From assembly GCA_944324805.1 (NCBI GenBank), contig CALUXS010000008.1, positions 22,386-86,385 of the forward strand: a stretch of DNA of 64,000 nt, written 5' to 3'. A program made the translations under genes and the position numbers. Every line of letters begins with the position of its first letter. Positions within the stretch are counted from its first letter, which is position 1. Shown here in pieces: positions 46,062 to 54,471 of the stretch. This stretch comes from an uncultured Acholeplasmatales bacterium. GTDB taxonomy: Bacteria; Bacillota_I; Bacilli_A; Acholeplasmatales; Anaeroplasmataceae. Below the pieces are notes generated by a model, which saw only the letters and a program-made list of their open reading frames with translations, was not told where the DNA came from and ran no database searches.

Positions 46062-47776
46062 TTCATATAACCGCCTTTCATTGGTGATACTGCATGTTCT
46101 GCAAATAATTTTAAGACACCTGAATCATATTTACTTTGGAATGACTTTAAATTTTTCTTCCTTTCTAAAAGTATTTTATCGATTTCAGATAGCATCTTTC
46201 TTTCACCATTAATTCCAACTATATTTAAGCTTCTATTTAATATGTCTATTTCAATTAAGTCATTTTCCTCGACTAAAGCTATTGGACCACCTTCAGCCGC
46301 CTCTGGTGAAACATGTCCGATAGCTGGTCCTTTAGAAGCACCAGAAAATCTTCCATCTGTTATAAGTGCTATGGTTTTTCCTAATTCTTTATCAGAGGCT
46401 ATTGCCTCAGTTGTATAAAACATTTCTGGCATTCCGCTTCCTTTTGGTCCTTCATATCTAATTATAACTGCATCTCCAGGTTTCACTTTATGATTTAAAA
46501 CAGCATCAATTGCTTCCTCTTCAGAATTAAAAGGTTTAGCCTTTAAAACAATATTGAAGCATTCTTTTGGTACAACTGTGTGTTTAACAACAGCACCTAA
46601 TGGAGCTAAATTTCCCTTTAAAATTGCGATACTACCATTTGTACCAATTGGATTATTGAATGGTCTAATAATATCAGTAGCTTTTAAATTATATTTTTTT
46701 AAATATTCAGAACATTTTTCATAATAGCCATTTTTCTTTAAATCATCTAGATTTTCTCGGATTGTTTTGCCAGTAACCGTTAATTCATCTAAATTTAATA
46801 AGCTTTTTATTTCTTCCATAATTCTTGGTACGCCACCAGCATAGTAGAAGTATTGAGCAGGATAATTACCAGCTGGTCTAATGTTTAATATGTAGTTAGA
46901 TTTCCTATGCAGTCTATCAAAAGTCTCTCCATCTATTGTAATACCAAACTCTTTAGCAATTGCTGGCAAATGAAGAAGTGAATTGGTTGAGCCTGAAATA
47001 GCAGCATGGACTAAAATAGCATTTTCAAAAGATTTTATTGTGACTATATCTCTTGGTTTTAAATTATTTTTAATTAAATTCATAATTTGTTTACCAGCAA
47101 TGTCACAATAATCATATATTTCTTTACTAGTAGATGGTAGTAGTGCACTACCAGGTAAAGCTAATCCTAATGATTCTGCCATTATTTGCATTGTAGTTGC
47201 TGTACCTATAAAAGAACAAGCACCACAAGATGGACAGGCATTATGCTTATAGTATTCATATTCCTCTTTTGAAATTTCACCACGCTTGCACATAGCACTA
47301 TATTTACCGATTTGTTCTAGTGTTAATTCATTTGGACCTGCATTCATAACACCACCGGGAATAAAAATTGAAGGGATATTAACTCTTCCAATTCCCATTA
47401 ATAAGGCAGGTACAGCCTTATCGCAGCTAGCTAAGAATATACCACCATCAAATGGAGTTGCATTTGCATGTATTTCAACCATATTAGCAATCATATCACG
47501 TGATGCTAAGCTGTAGTTTATACCATCATGCCCTTGTGCCTCACCATCGCAAATGTCTGTAGTAAAGTAACGTGCTCCAAATCCTCCATTTTTATAAATG
47601 GATTTTTTCACTGCCTCTACTAAATCAAATAAATGTACACTTCCGGGGTGGCTATCACCAAAAGTACTTTCAATAATGACTTGTGGTTTAGCTAGATCAT
47701 CTAATTTCCATCCGCTTCCAAGTCTCAAAGAATCAATTTCTGGAGCTAAATCTCTAAGTTTTTGACTATTTAACAT
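46058..47776 (-). CDS. IlvD/Edd-family sugar-acid dehydratase
   Basis: 572 residues. Cys76 (DICDGEAQGHDG), Cys118 (ASCDKAVPA) and Cys187 (CGACSFIGTATTM) are in positions typical of the family. The first cluster cysteine of dihydroxyacid dehydratases (PCNxH) is replaced by HPGSVH near residue 43, as judged by eye. The C-terminal beta-barrel signature ITDGRFSGASKGPAIGHVSPEAAEGGP is intact. It most likely dehydrates a sugar acid (aldonate) to its 2-keto-3-deoxy form rather than serving branched-chain amino-acid synthesis. First gene of the leftward operon; GGAGG upstream. Confidence 0.85.
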   Translation of the reverse strand: MLNSQKLRDLAPEIDSLRLGSGWKLDDLAKPQVIIESTFGDSHPGSVHLFDLVEAVKKSIYKNGGFGARYFTTDICDGEAQGHDGINYSLASRDMIANMVEIHANATPFDGGIFLASCDKAVPALLMGIGRVNIPSIFIPGGVMNAGPNELTLEQIGKYSAMCKRGEISKEEYEYYKHNACPSCGACSFIGTATTMQIMAESLGLALPGSALLPSTSKEIYDYCDIAGKQIMNLIKNNLKPRDIVTIKSFENAILVHAAISGSTNSLLHLPAIAKEFGITIDGETFDRLHRKSNYILNIRPAGNYPAQYFYYAGGVPRIMEEIKSLLNLDELTVTGKTIRENLDDLKKNGYYEKCSEYLKKYNLKATDIIRPFNNPIGTNGSIAILKGNLAPLGAVVKHTVVPKECFNIVLKAKPFNSEEEAIDAVLNHKVKPGDAVIIRYEGPKGSGMPEMFYTTEAIASDKELGKTIALITDGRFSGASKGPAIGHVSPEAAEGGPIALVEENDLIEIDILNRSLNIVGINGERKMLSEIDKILLERKKNLKSFQSKYDSGVLKLFAEHAVSPMKGGYMK

Positions 47777-47934
47777 AATATTATACCTCCATGAAATTAT
47801 TTAGAAGAATTCCAACATTATATTTATGGGAATAAGTTATAAATGTGTTTTGGCAATTCTTTTAATATTTTCTTATTATACATTTTAGTCACAAACTAAA
47901 AAAAACGCAAGAAAAATTCATAAATAAAAACTTT

Positions 47935-47950
47935 TTTTCAAATTATGAAC
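47935..47950. promoter_or_regulatory. Palindromic operator copy between divergent operons
   Basis: TTTTCAAATTATGAAC matches 13 of 16 positions of the palindrome at 37133. It lies 20 nt upstream of the -35 of the rightward transporter operon and upstream of a possible -10 (TATAAT, 47875-47880, minus strand) of the leftward operon. Confidence 0.45.
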
Positions 47951-47969
47951 AAAAAGTCTAAAAAACCTA

Positions 47970-47998
47970 TTGACAGCGCTTACAAAAAATAGTATCCT
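47970..47998 (+). promoter_or_regulatory. Promoter of the transporter-lyase operon with cre site
   Basis: TTGACA (47970-47975), 17 nt, TATCCT (47993-47998). TGACAGCGCTTACA (47971-47984) is a very good cre and overlaps the -35, so a bound CcpA-like protein should repress. The leader to the first ATG is about 95 nt and holds two palindromes. Confidence 0.75.
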
Positions 47999-48026
47999 TT
48001 AGTTGAAAACGAATAATATGAAATCA

Positions 48027-48042
48027 GTTCATAAATATGAAC
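48027..48042. promoter_or_regulatory. Palindromic operator in the transporter-operon leader
   Basis: GTTCATAAATATGAAC, almost a perfect palindrome, about 22 nt downstream of the expected transcription start, a repressor-like position. Confidence 0.55.
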
Positions 48043-48071
48043 TTTTGTTTTAAAACATTTTTTGAAACTGA

Positions 48072-48087
48072 GTTTATAATTATGAAC
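48072..48087. promoter_or_regulatory. Second palindromic operator in the leader
   Basis: GTTTATAATTATGAAC, identical to the site at 37133-37148, immediately before the GGGAGGAG Shine-Dalgarno of the first gene. Confidence 0.55.
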
Positions 48088-48100
48088 AAGGGAGGAGAAA

Positions 48101-48697
48101 ATGAAGAAAGTTAATTTTATAGTAATTGACCTTTTTGTGTTTAGTTTTTTAGCTGTTGTTAGTGAATTTCTAAGCATATATACATTTGAAAAGCTTAATG
48201 CTAGCTTTTATATTTCTCTTTCAATAATGATTGGAATTATAAGTATCGTTCGTTGGGGAGTATATGGAATTATTCCTTTTGTTTTTAGTGGTATAGTCTC
48301 CTTTATAATGAATCAACAAGGATATTTAACTGAACAGCCTATGGTTTGGTATTATGGGTTGCTATACTACGTTTTAGGGAATGTATTCCTGATGTTGCCA
48401 TTGTTTTATTATAGTAAAAATAGAGATGCTAAAATTGAAACAACAGGCAAATTCTTCTTATTTATTGTTTTTTGTTTTTTAGGTTTAGCAGTAGGAAAGG
48501 GACTTTTTATTTTTATAATAACAGGTGAGGTTGATGGACTACTTAGTTATTTAGCTTCAGTTGGGTTGAGTTTTGTAATTTCAACAATTGTCTTGATATT
48601 GTTTAAAACTAAGACAGAATTATTATTAGATATGAGGAATTACGTTAAAGAACAAGAGATGGAGGATGAATATGAAAGAAGACAAAAAGGAGTATAA
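48101..48697 (+). CDS. Six-helix membrane protein, first gene of transporter operon
   Basis: 198 residues with about six membrane helices and a charged C-terminal tail (YVKEQEMEDEYERRQKGV). The general shape recalls small S-component-like or accessory membrane proteins, but no motif supports a name. It overlaps the next permease gene by 26 nt, which ties it to the sugar ABC transporter. It may be an accessory subunit; this is inferred from position. Confidence 0.72.
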   Translation: MKKVNFIVIDLFVFSFLAVVSEFLSIYTFEKLNASFYISLSIMIGIISIVRWGVYGIIPFVFSGIVSFIMNQQGYLTEQPMVWYYGLLYYVLGNVFLMLPLFYYSKNRDAKIETTGKFFLFIVFCFLGLAVGKGLFIFIITGEVDGLLSYLASVGLSFVISTIVLILFKTKTELLLDMRNYVKEQEMEDEYERRQKGV

Positions 48698-49637
48698 AAC
48701 TTCTGCATTTGGACTTTGGCTAAGCTTTAAGAAGAATTGGCAATTATATGTATTATTAATACCAATTGTTTTATGGTTTGCTATTTGGGCATATAAACCA
48801 ATGTTAGGTTTAATTATAGCTTTCAAAGATTATGATCCATCTAAAGGTATGCTAGGTAGTAATTTTGTTGGTTATGACAATTTTATGACTCTAATTGTTG
48901 GAAATCAAAAGACTGAATTTTGGCAAGCCTTTAGAAACACATTCATAATTAGTGTTTATGGCCTATTATTTGGTTTCCCTATTCCAATTATCCTTGCACT
49001 TTTCTTCAGTGAAATTAACAGTAACTGGTTTAGAAAAGTTACGCAAACAATTACTTATTTACCACACTTCTTATCAGAAGTTACAATTACAGGTATCGTT
49101 ATTCTATTAGTATATAATGGTGCTGCTTCTACAGGTGTAATTGCACGTTTAATGATAAGTCTAGGAATTGTTAAGGATACAGGAATGAGAATTATGGAGA
49201 CACCTAGTTTCTTTAGACCAATTTACATTATAACTGGTATTTGGAAAGAAAGTGGTTATAACTCAATTGTATACTTTGCAGCAATTATGGGAATTTCCCC
49301 AGCCCTATATGAAGCTATTCGCGTTGATGGTGGTAATAAATGGCAAGAAATTAAATATGTTACTATTCCTGGAATGGCTCCTACACTTATCATTATGATT
49401 ATTATGCGTATAGGTAAGATGCTATCAGTTGGATATGAACGTGTAATTTTGTTATATAACCAAAATGTTTATGTAACAGCCGATGTACTTTCAACATATG
49501 AGCAAAGACTAGGTTTAGTTAATGGAAATTATAGTTTAGGTGCTGCATCAGGTATATTCAATAGTTTAATAGGTTTCGCATTAGTTATAGGTGCAAACAC
49601 AATTAGTAGACAAGCATCTAAGACGGCATTATGGTAG
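48672..49637 (+). CDS. Carbohydrate ABC transporter permease, LplB type
   Basis: 321 residues with six membrane helices and the EAA coupling loop YEAIRVDGGNKWQEIKYVTIP. It resembles LplB/YtcO-like permeases that pair with a YtcP-like partner for complex oligosaccharides such as uronate or rhamnogalacturonan fragments. The ATG at 48672 is chosen because GGAGG lies 6 nt before it; the ATG at 48666 overlaps the Shine-Dalgarno. Confidence 0.92.
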   Translation: MKEDKKEYKTSAFGLWLSFKKNWQLYVLLIPIVLWFAIWAYKPMLGLIIAFKDYDPSKGMLGSNFVGYDNFMTLIVGNQKTEFWQAFRNTFIISVYGLLFGFPIPIILALFFSEINSNWFRKVTQTITYLPHFLSEVTITGIVILLVYNGAASTGVIARLMISLGIVKDTGMRIMETPSFFRPIYIITGIWKESGYNSIVYFAAIMGISPALYEAIRVDGGNKWQEIKYVTIPGMAPTLIIMIIMRIGKMLSVGYERVILLYNQNVYVTADVLSTYEQRLGLVNGNYSLGAASGIFNSLIGFALVIGANTISRQASKTALW

Positions 49638-49645
49638 GTGAGAAA

Positions 49646-50509
49646 ATGGAACGTTTGTCAAAAAGTGAAATAATTTTCAAGGTAATTTCATACACTTTAG
49701 TAGCTATTTTCTCTTTAATGGCGCTATATCCAATTGTTTATGCATTTAGTGTATCAATTTCTGGAAAAGGTGTATATGAAGCTGGTCAAATTGTTTTATG
49801 GCCAAAAGATGTAACTTTCTTAGCTTATAAGGAAATTATTATCGATAAGGATTTCTGGATTGCATATACAAATACTTTATTCTACACAGTATTTGGTACT
49901 GCTTGGAGTATGGCAATATCTCTTACAGGTGCTTATGCTCTATCAAAGGATAAGTTAATTGGTAAGAGAAAATGGAATTTCTTATTAGTATTCACAATGT
50001 GGTTTACAGCAGGTATGATTCCTTTATATTTAAACTATAAGGAATTACATGTTGATAATCGTTGGGGTATGATTATAGCTTTTGGTATTCAAGCATATAA
50101 TATCATTTTGCTTAGAAATCAATTTTCAACAATCCCTTCTGAAATTGAAGAAGCAGCAATCGTTGATGGTGCAAATGAGTTCCAAGTATTTGGAAAAATA
50201 TATGTACCAATGTCTTCAGCAACAGTTGCAACAGTAACTCTATTCTATGCGATTAGTCGTTGGAATGGTTACTACTGGGCAAACTTATTAGTTAACAATG
50301 GTGAGGAACAGCCACTTCAAGTTTACTTAAGAAGACAAATTGAAAACTTCCAACAAATGGCTGATACCGGACAAGTAGACTTGCCATATGCAATGGATAG
50401 TTTGCTTTATGCAATCATTGTTTGCTCAATTATTCCAGTTTTAGTTATTTATCCATACATTCAAAAATATTTTGCAAAAGGTGTTAATTTAGGTGGTGTC
50501 AAGGGTTAA
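49646..50509 (+). CDS. Carbohydrate ABC transporter permease, YtcP/AraQ type
   Basis: 287 residues with six membrane helices and EAA loop EEAAIVDGANEFQVFGKIYVP. It is the second permease of the importer. The ATG at 49646 follows GGTGAG; another ATG at 49631 overlaps the end of the LplB-type gene. Confidence 0.92.
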   Translation: MERLSKSEIIFKVISYTLVAIFSLMALYPIVYAFSVSISGKGVYEAGQIVLWPKDVTFLAYKEIIIDKDFWIAYTNTLFYTVFGTAWSMAISLTGAYALSKDKLIGKRKWNFLLVFTMWFTAGMIPLYLNYKELHVDNRWGMIIAFGIQAYNIILLRNQFSTIPSEIEEAAIVDGANEFQVFGKIYVPMSSATVATVTLFYAISRWNGYYWANLLVNNGEEQPLQVYLRRQIENFQQMADTGQVDLPYAMDSLLYAIIVCSIIPVLVIYPYIQKYFAKGVNLGGVKG

Positions 50510-50545
50510 GAGTCCCTTACAACATATATAAGGAGGAAGAAGATT

Positions 50546-52537
50546 ATGAAAAAAACTCTATTAGCTGTTGGAGCAGCAGCGTTGTCAGTTGTGGCATTAG
50601 GATCTTGTGCTCCAGAAGATGGCCCTTCTACAGAAGCAGTCACAATGAATCTTGCTTATGGTAATGAAAAGAAAACATTAACTTATCAAGTTAGTACACC
50701 AATTACTATGCAAGATGGTACAGTAGTTTCTAAGGGTGATTTAAAACCAATGTGGCAATATGTTGAGAAAAAACTTGGTGTTGATATTCAAGACGTTGCT
50801 AACCAAACTCAAAAATCATCTGATATGATGAAATTACAAGCAACTACTCAATTTAAGGATGCTGTTATTTATGGTGGTAACTCTATCGCTGATGATTTAA
50901 TGGCAAAGGGAGCTGAAGGATATTTTGTTAGATTGGATGAGCATTTTGATGAAATGCCTAATTTAAAGGCATATTTAGATGCAAATCCAAATATTAAATC
51001 AGCTATTACAGCATATGATGGTCATATTTATCATTTACCATATGTTGCCGAAGTTGATAATTATGCTCGTATGTTCCATGTTCGTCAAACTTGGGTAACT
51101 GATCTATTAGATAAGGAAAATCCAAACTTTGATACTAAAACAGTAGAAAAAACATATTATGAACCATTCTATACAGCTGATCATCCACGTGCTAAGGAAA
51201 TTGAAGGACGTCCTACAAAGAAGACTGATCAAAATATTATTGAAATCATGAATAATTTACCTGTAAAGAATGGTAAAACATATGCAGAAGCATTCCGTCA
51301 ATATATTAAGGATAATTATGATTATGAAAATCCATCTGAATTATTCTTAGGTGCTAATGCAGCATACGATATTGATGAATTAGTTGCATTATTCCGTTGT
51401 GTACAAGCAAATCCACAATATTTAACAGGTAAAGCAGATGGTGAAACATATGCTTACTTTACACGTCAACCTAAGTATCGTGAAGATGTATTACGTTTAG
51501 CTACATATTTTGATGGTGTACGTGTTCATGGTTCAGATTCTTATGAATCACGTTGGGAATATGATAGTGAAGGTATGATTCATTATACATATGCAAAAGA
51601 AGAATTCTATGATGTATTAACAAGATTATCAGATATGAATGCAGAAGGTTTATTCTATGCTGACTCATTAAATGATGGTAATTCAAGTACAGATTTACGT
51701 AAACGTTTATATGGTTCTGACTCAGTTCAAGATCAAAAACAATTTGGTTTCTTAACATATGACTGGACTGCATCTACAACAGCTGATGCATTAAATGAAG
51801 ATATAGTTGCAATTTTACCTCCAGTAGCAGAAGTAAATGGTGTATGGCAATTATATGTAGATAATAGTCGTGTTATTAAACCTGATGGATGGTCAATTTC
51901 AAATGCAGCAACTGATTCTCAAAAATCAGCAGCTTACAAGATTTTTGATTATTTCTTCACTGAAGAAGGAAGTATCGTTCAAAATTATGGTGTATTAGAT
52001 ATGGTTGACTTAGAAAATGAATATGTTGGACCAGATGGTATTTCTTATCCAAAATTCAAACAATGGGTATTTGATAACGCTGCAACATTTACAAAAGGTG
52101 ATATTTCTAACTTCTTACGTGAAGTAATTGGTGCTCAAATGCCTATTGGATACCAAAAGGAAATTGGTTTCGAATATCAATATACTTCAGAACGTGGTTT
52201 AGCAGCTACTAAGTTGTATACAGATGCTAAGGTTGGATATCCAACATACGAAGGTAGAGGTATTGAAGGAGATAATCCAAATTATTATCGTTTAACCCCA
52301 CCTGCATTCTCATTAAATAAGAATCAAAGTGCTGCAATTGGACAATTACAAATCGCTACATCTACAGGATTTATTGAACCAGTATTTAACTTAATTCGTT
52401 TCCAAACATTAGGTGGCGGTGAGGGCTTAACTGTTCCAAAGACATATGAAGAATACTTAAAGTATTTCAATGATGGTGGATTACAACAATACGAAAAAGT
52501 ATATCAAGACGCCTATAAGATTATGGCAGGTTTATAA
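50546..52537 (+). CDS. Extracellular oligosaccharide-binding lipoprotein
   Basis: 663 residues, longer than the usual 500-560 of LplA/YtcQ-type receptors. Lipobox ALGSC (Cys21). The mature protein has the cluster-B binding fold (KPMWQYVEKKLGVDIQD...GGNSIADDLMAKGAEGYFVRLDEHFDEMPNLK). It captures the uronate oligosaccharide for the two permeases. AAGGAGG precedes the ATG. Downstream hairpins suggest its mRNA segment is stabilised relative to the rest. Confidence 0.9.
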   Translation: MKKTLLAVGAAALSVVALGSCAPEDGPSTEAVTMNLAYGNEKKTLTYQVSTPITMQDGTVVSKGDLKPMWQYVEKKLGVDIQDVANQTQKSSDMMKLQATTQFKDAVIYGGNSIADDLMAKGAEGYFVRLDEHFDEMPNLKAYLDANPNIKSAITAYDGHIYHLPYVAEVDNYARMFHVRQTWVTDLLDKENPNFDTKTVEKTYYEPFYTADHPRAKEIEGRPTKKTDQNIIEIMNNLPVKNGKTYAEAFRQYIKDNYDYENPSELFLGANAAYDIDELVALFRCVQANPQYLTGKADGETYAYFTRQPKYREDVLRLATYFDGVRVHGSDSYESRWEYDSEGMIHYTYAKEEFYDVLTRLSDMNAEGLFYADSLNDGNSSTDLRKRLYGSDSVQDQKQFGFLTYDWTASTTADALNEDIVAILPPVAEVNGVWQLYVDNSRVIKPDGWSISNAATDSQKSAAYKIFDYFFTEEGSIVQNYGVLDMVDLENEYVGPDGISYPKFKQWVFDNAATFTKGDISNFLREVIGAQMPIGYQKEIGFEYQYTSERGLAATKLYTDAKVGYPTYEGRGIEGDNPNYYRLTPPAFSLNKNQSAAIGQLQIATSTGFIEPVFNLIRFQTLGGGEGLTVPKTYEEYLKYFNDGGLQQYEKVYQDAYKIMAGL

Positions 52538-52551
52538 AAAGTAGATTGAGT

Positions 52552-52611
52552 TAGAGGGATTACCCTCTATCTCTTTCCAAAGAATTTTATTTAAATTATA
52601 GAATTCTTTGG
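52552..52611 (+). other. Two intergenic hairpins after the binding-protein gene
   Basis: TAGAGGG (52552-52558) pairs with CCCTCTA (52563-52569), and CCAAAGAATT (52577-52586) pairs with AATTCTTTGG (52602-52611). Neither has a following T-run, so they look like 3'-end stabilising or processing structures, a known way to raise receptor over permease levels. Confidence 0.6.
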
Positions 52612-52642
52612 CAAGAGAAAAATAGAAGAGGAGATAAAAATA

Positions 52643-53218
52643 ATGAAAAAAATGTTTGTTTTGCAAAAAGTTATGTTTGTTATCTATATTTTAGCTATGA
52701 TTTCTGTTATGCTTTTTGCTTTAGGTTTTATGACTAATTATAAAGCTTTTCAATACCTAACTGGGTTAGATAAAAATGGAAATGTTGTTCGTGAATTTAA
52801 TAAACAATTAGGTGATTTCCACCATAATGAGCTTATTCCATATAATGATACTATTTTCTATTTAGCGATAGGATCAATTATATCTATTTTGCTTATTTTT
52901 ATCGCAAAATTAAATAAGAAAATACCTAATGTTTTTGGAGTAGTAATGGGTGTGGTTGCTACAATTCCTACTATTATAGGTGCAGTGATTTCAATTGCTA
53001 CAATCCCTGGCTTAGCTGATACATATTCAAAAATGAATTTTTCGCAAGTAGAAATAGAAACCTATACTCCATATACACCATCAACTCTTGCGTTTGATAT
53101 TGGTAAAGTCTTATTTCCAATTGTTTTAGTATTGATGATTGTTTTCATTTTGGTTATAGTGGCAAATTTTGCTTTGAATACTTTGAACAAGAAAAAAGCA
53201 AGTGCTGTAAATGCCTAG
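52643..53218 (+). CDS. Four-helix membrane protein of transporter operon, unknown
   Basis: 191 residues. One helix near the N terminus (8-32), an outward-facing polar stretch with HHNELIPYND, two helices (about 75-115), a second polar loop rich in Tyr/Thr/Pro (ETYTPYTPSTLAF), and a final helix with a basic tail. No recognised family. Its place between receptor and ATPase genes suggests a role with the importer. GAGGAG precedes it. Confidence 0.7.
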   Translation: MKKMFVLQKVMFVIYILAMISVMLFALGFMTNYKAFQYLTGLDKNGNVVREFNKQLGDFHHNELIPYNDTIFYLAIGSIISILLIFIAKLNKKIPNVFGVVMGVVATIPTIIGAVISIATIPGLADTYSKMNFSQVEIETYTPYTPSTLAFDIGKVLFPIVLVLMIVFILVIVANFALNTLNKKKASAVNA

Positions 53219-53239
53219 CATAGTTGGGAGGTAGAAAAG

Positions 53240-54469
53240 ATGAGCAATGTAGAAAATAAAACAAAATATGAAAATTTTTCTTACGAAGAAGCAAAAAATA
53301 CATTATTTAGTTTTAAAGAACAAGTTATTGATTTGAAAAATGAAAATAACACATACAAAGATGAAATTAAGAGAGTTAAAGCTAAATATACATCAGAGAA
53401 AGTAAGTAAAATTAATAAATTAACTGTTGAATTAAATAAGAGCAAAACAACTTATAAAGCATTAAAAACTAATACAGAATTTACTGAATACGTTAGAAGC
53501 CAAAAGAGAAAGGCGCTTTCAATTAATATCAAAGAGTTAAAACAAAAACTAAAAGTTGTAAAGAAAAATCTTACAACAGAGGCTGAAAACAATGCGTTTA
53601 CTTTAATTGAAAATAAGTATTCTTTAAAGTCAGAAATAAAAGATAAAAAAAGACTATATGCTGCAAAGGATAAAAAAGCTCAAAAAAATCAAGAACTTAG
53701 TGATTTGAGAGTAAAATTAGCAAAAACTAATATAGAGTTAAAAACTATTATAAAAAATGGCAATCAAAAACTAAGTGTTAGTGCAGACGAGATTGTAAAA
53801 TTAGAAAAATTAATTTCTGAAAACAATGAAAAAATTAAGAATATTAAATCTAGTACAAGTTATGACCGTAAGCTATTAAAATCCCAAATGCGCAAGCAAT
53901 TTATCTATAATAATCTTGCTGATGAGCAAAAAGAAATTAAAAATTTGGAAAAAAATGGTGAATTTGACAGTGAAAAGAAAGCATCATTGTTAGCATCATT
54001 GAAAGAAAAAAGAGGAAAAATATTAAAGTTCCAAGCAAATTCACTTTCATACTGGTTAGTTTTATTAGTAGTATTTATTGAGGTTTTATACACAATATTT
54101 ATGTTAAATCAAATGTATGTAGATTATATGGTATTCCCAAGTCTAATAGTTAATTTGATATTTATTTTAATGTTATTCTTATCAGCATTAAAGATAAAAA
54201 CATATAGTAGTTTTTGGACAAATGTTAATTATGGTTTTTCTATATATTTAGTTTTAAGAATTTTTGTAGTTATTCCATTTGTTTGTAAGGATAGAGAAGC
54301 AGTATATGAAGATGGAAAATTAGTAGTGGATGCAATTAGTTATGGGGACTTAAGAACTCAGTTAATAGTATGTACGCTTATTATGTTAGTTGTATTATTA
54401 GTGGCTTCTTTAAACTCAAGCTATAAAATTAAAAATCGTGTTTTATATCTAGAAAAGAAGGAGGCTTAA
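53240..54469 (+). CDS. Coiled-coil membrane protein, unknown (paralogue-like to 55584 gene)
   Basis: 409 residues. The first 250 residues are Lys/Glu-rich and almost entirely helical, with heptad-like coiled-coil stretches and no signal peptide, so they should lie in the cytosol. Four membrane helices follow (from about residue 268). The C-terminal tail is short and charged. No family recognised. The layout resembles the shorter protein at 55584, and both flank the ATPase gene. It might couple the importer to another cell structure; inference only. Confidence 0.7.
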   Translation: MSNVENKTKYENFSYEEAKNTLFSFKEQVIDLKNENNTYKDEIKRVKAKYTSEKVSKINKLTVELNKSKTTYKALKTNTEFTEYVRSQKRKALSINIKELKQKLKVVKKNLTTEAENNAFTLIENKYSLKSEIKDKKRLYAAKDKKAQKNQELSDLRVKLAKTNIELKTIIKNGNQKLSVSADEIVKLEKLISENNEKIKNIKSSTSYDRKLLKSQMRKQFIYNNLADEQKEIKNLEKNGEFDSEKKASLLASLKEKRGKILKFQANSLSYWLVLLVVFIEVLYTIFMLNQMYVDYMVFPSLIVNLIFILMLFLSALKIKTYSSFWTNVNYGFSIYLVLRIFVVIPFVCKDREAVYEDGKLVVDAISYGDLRTQLIVCTLIMLVVLLVASLNSSYKIKNRVLYLEKKEA

Positions 54470-54471
54470 TT

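Noticed and set aside
48101..48697. ECF-transporter S component
   Set aside because: Only the number of helices fits; no S-component motif and no EcfT/EcfA genes nearby.
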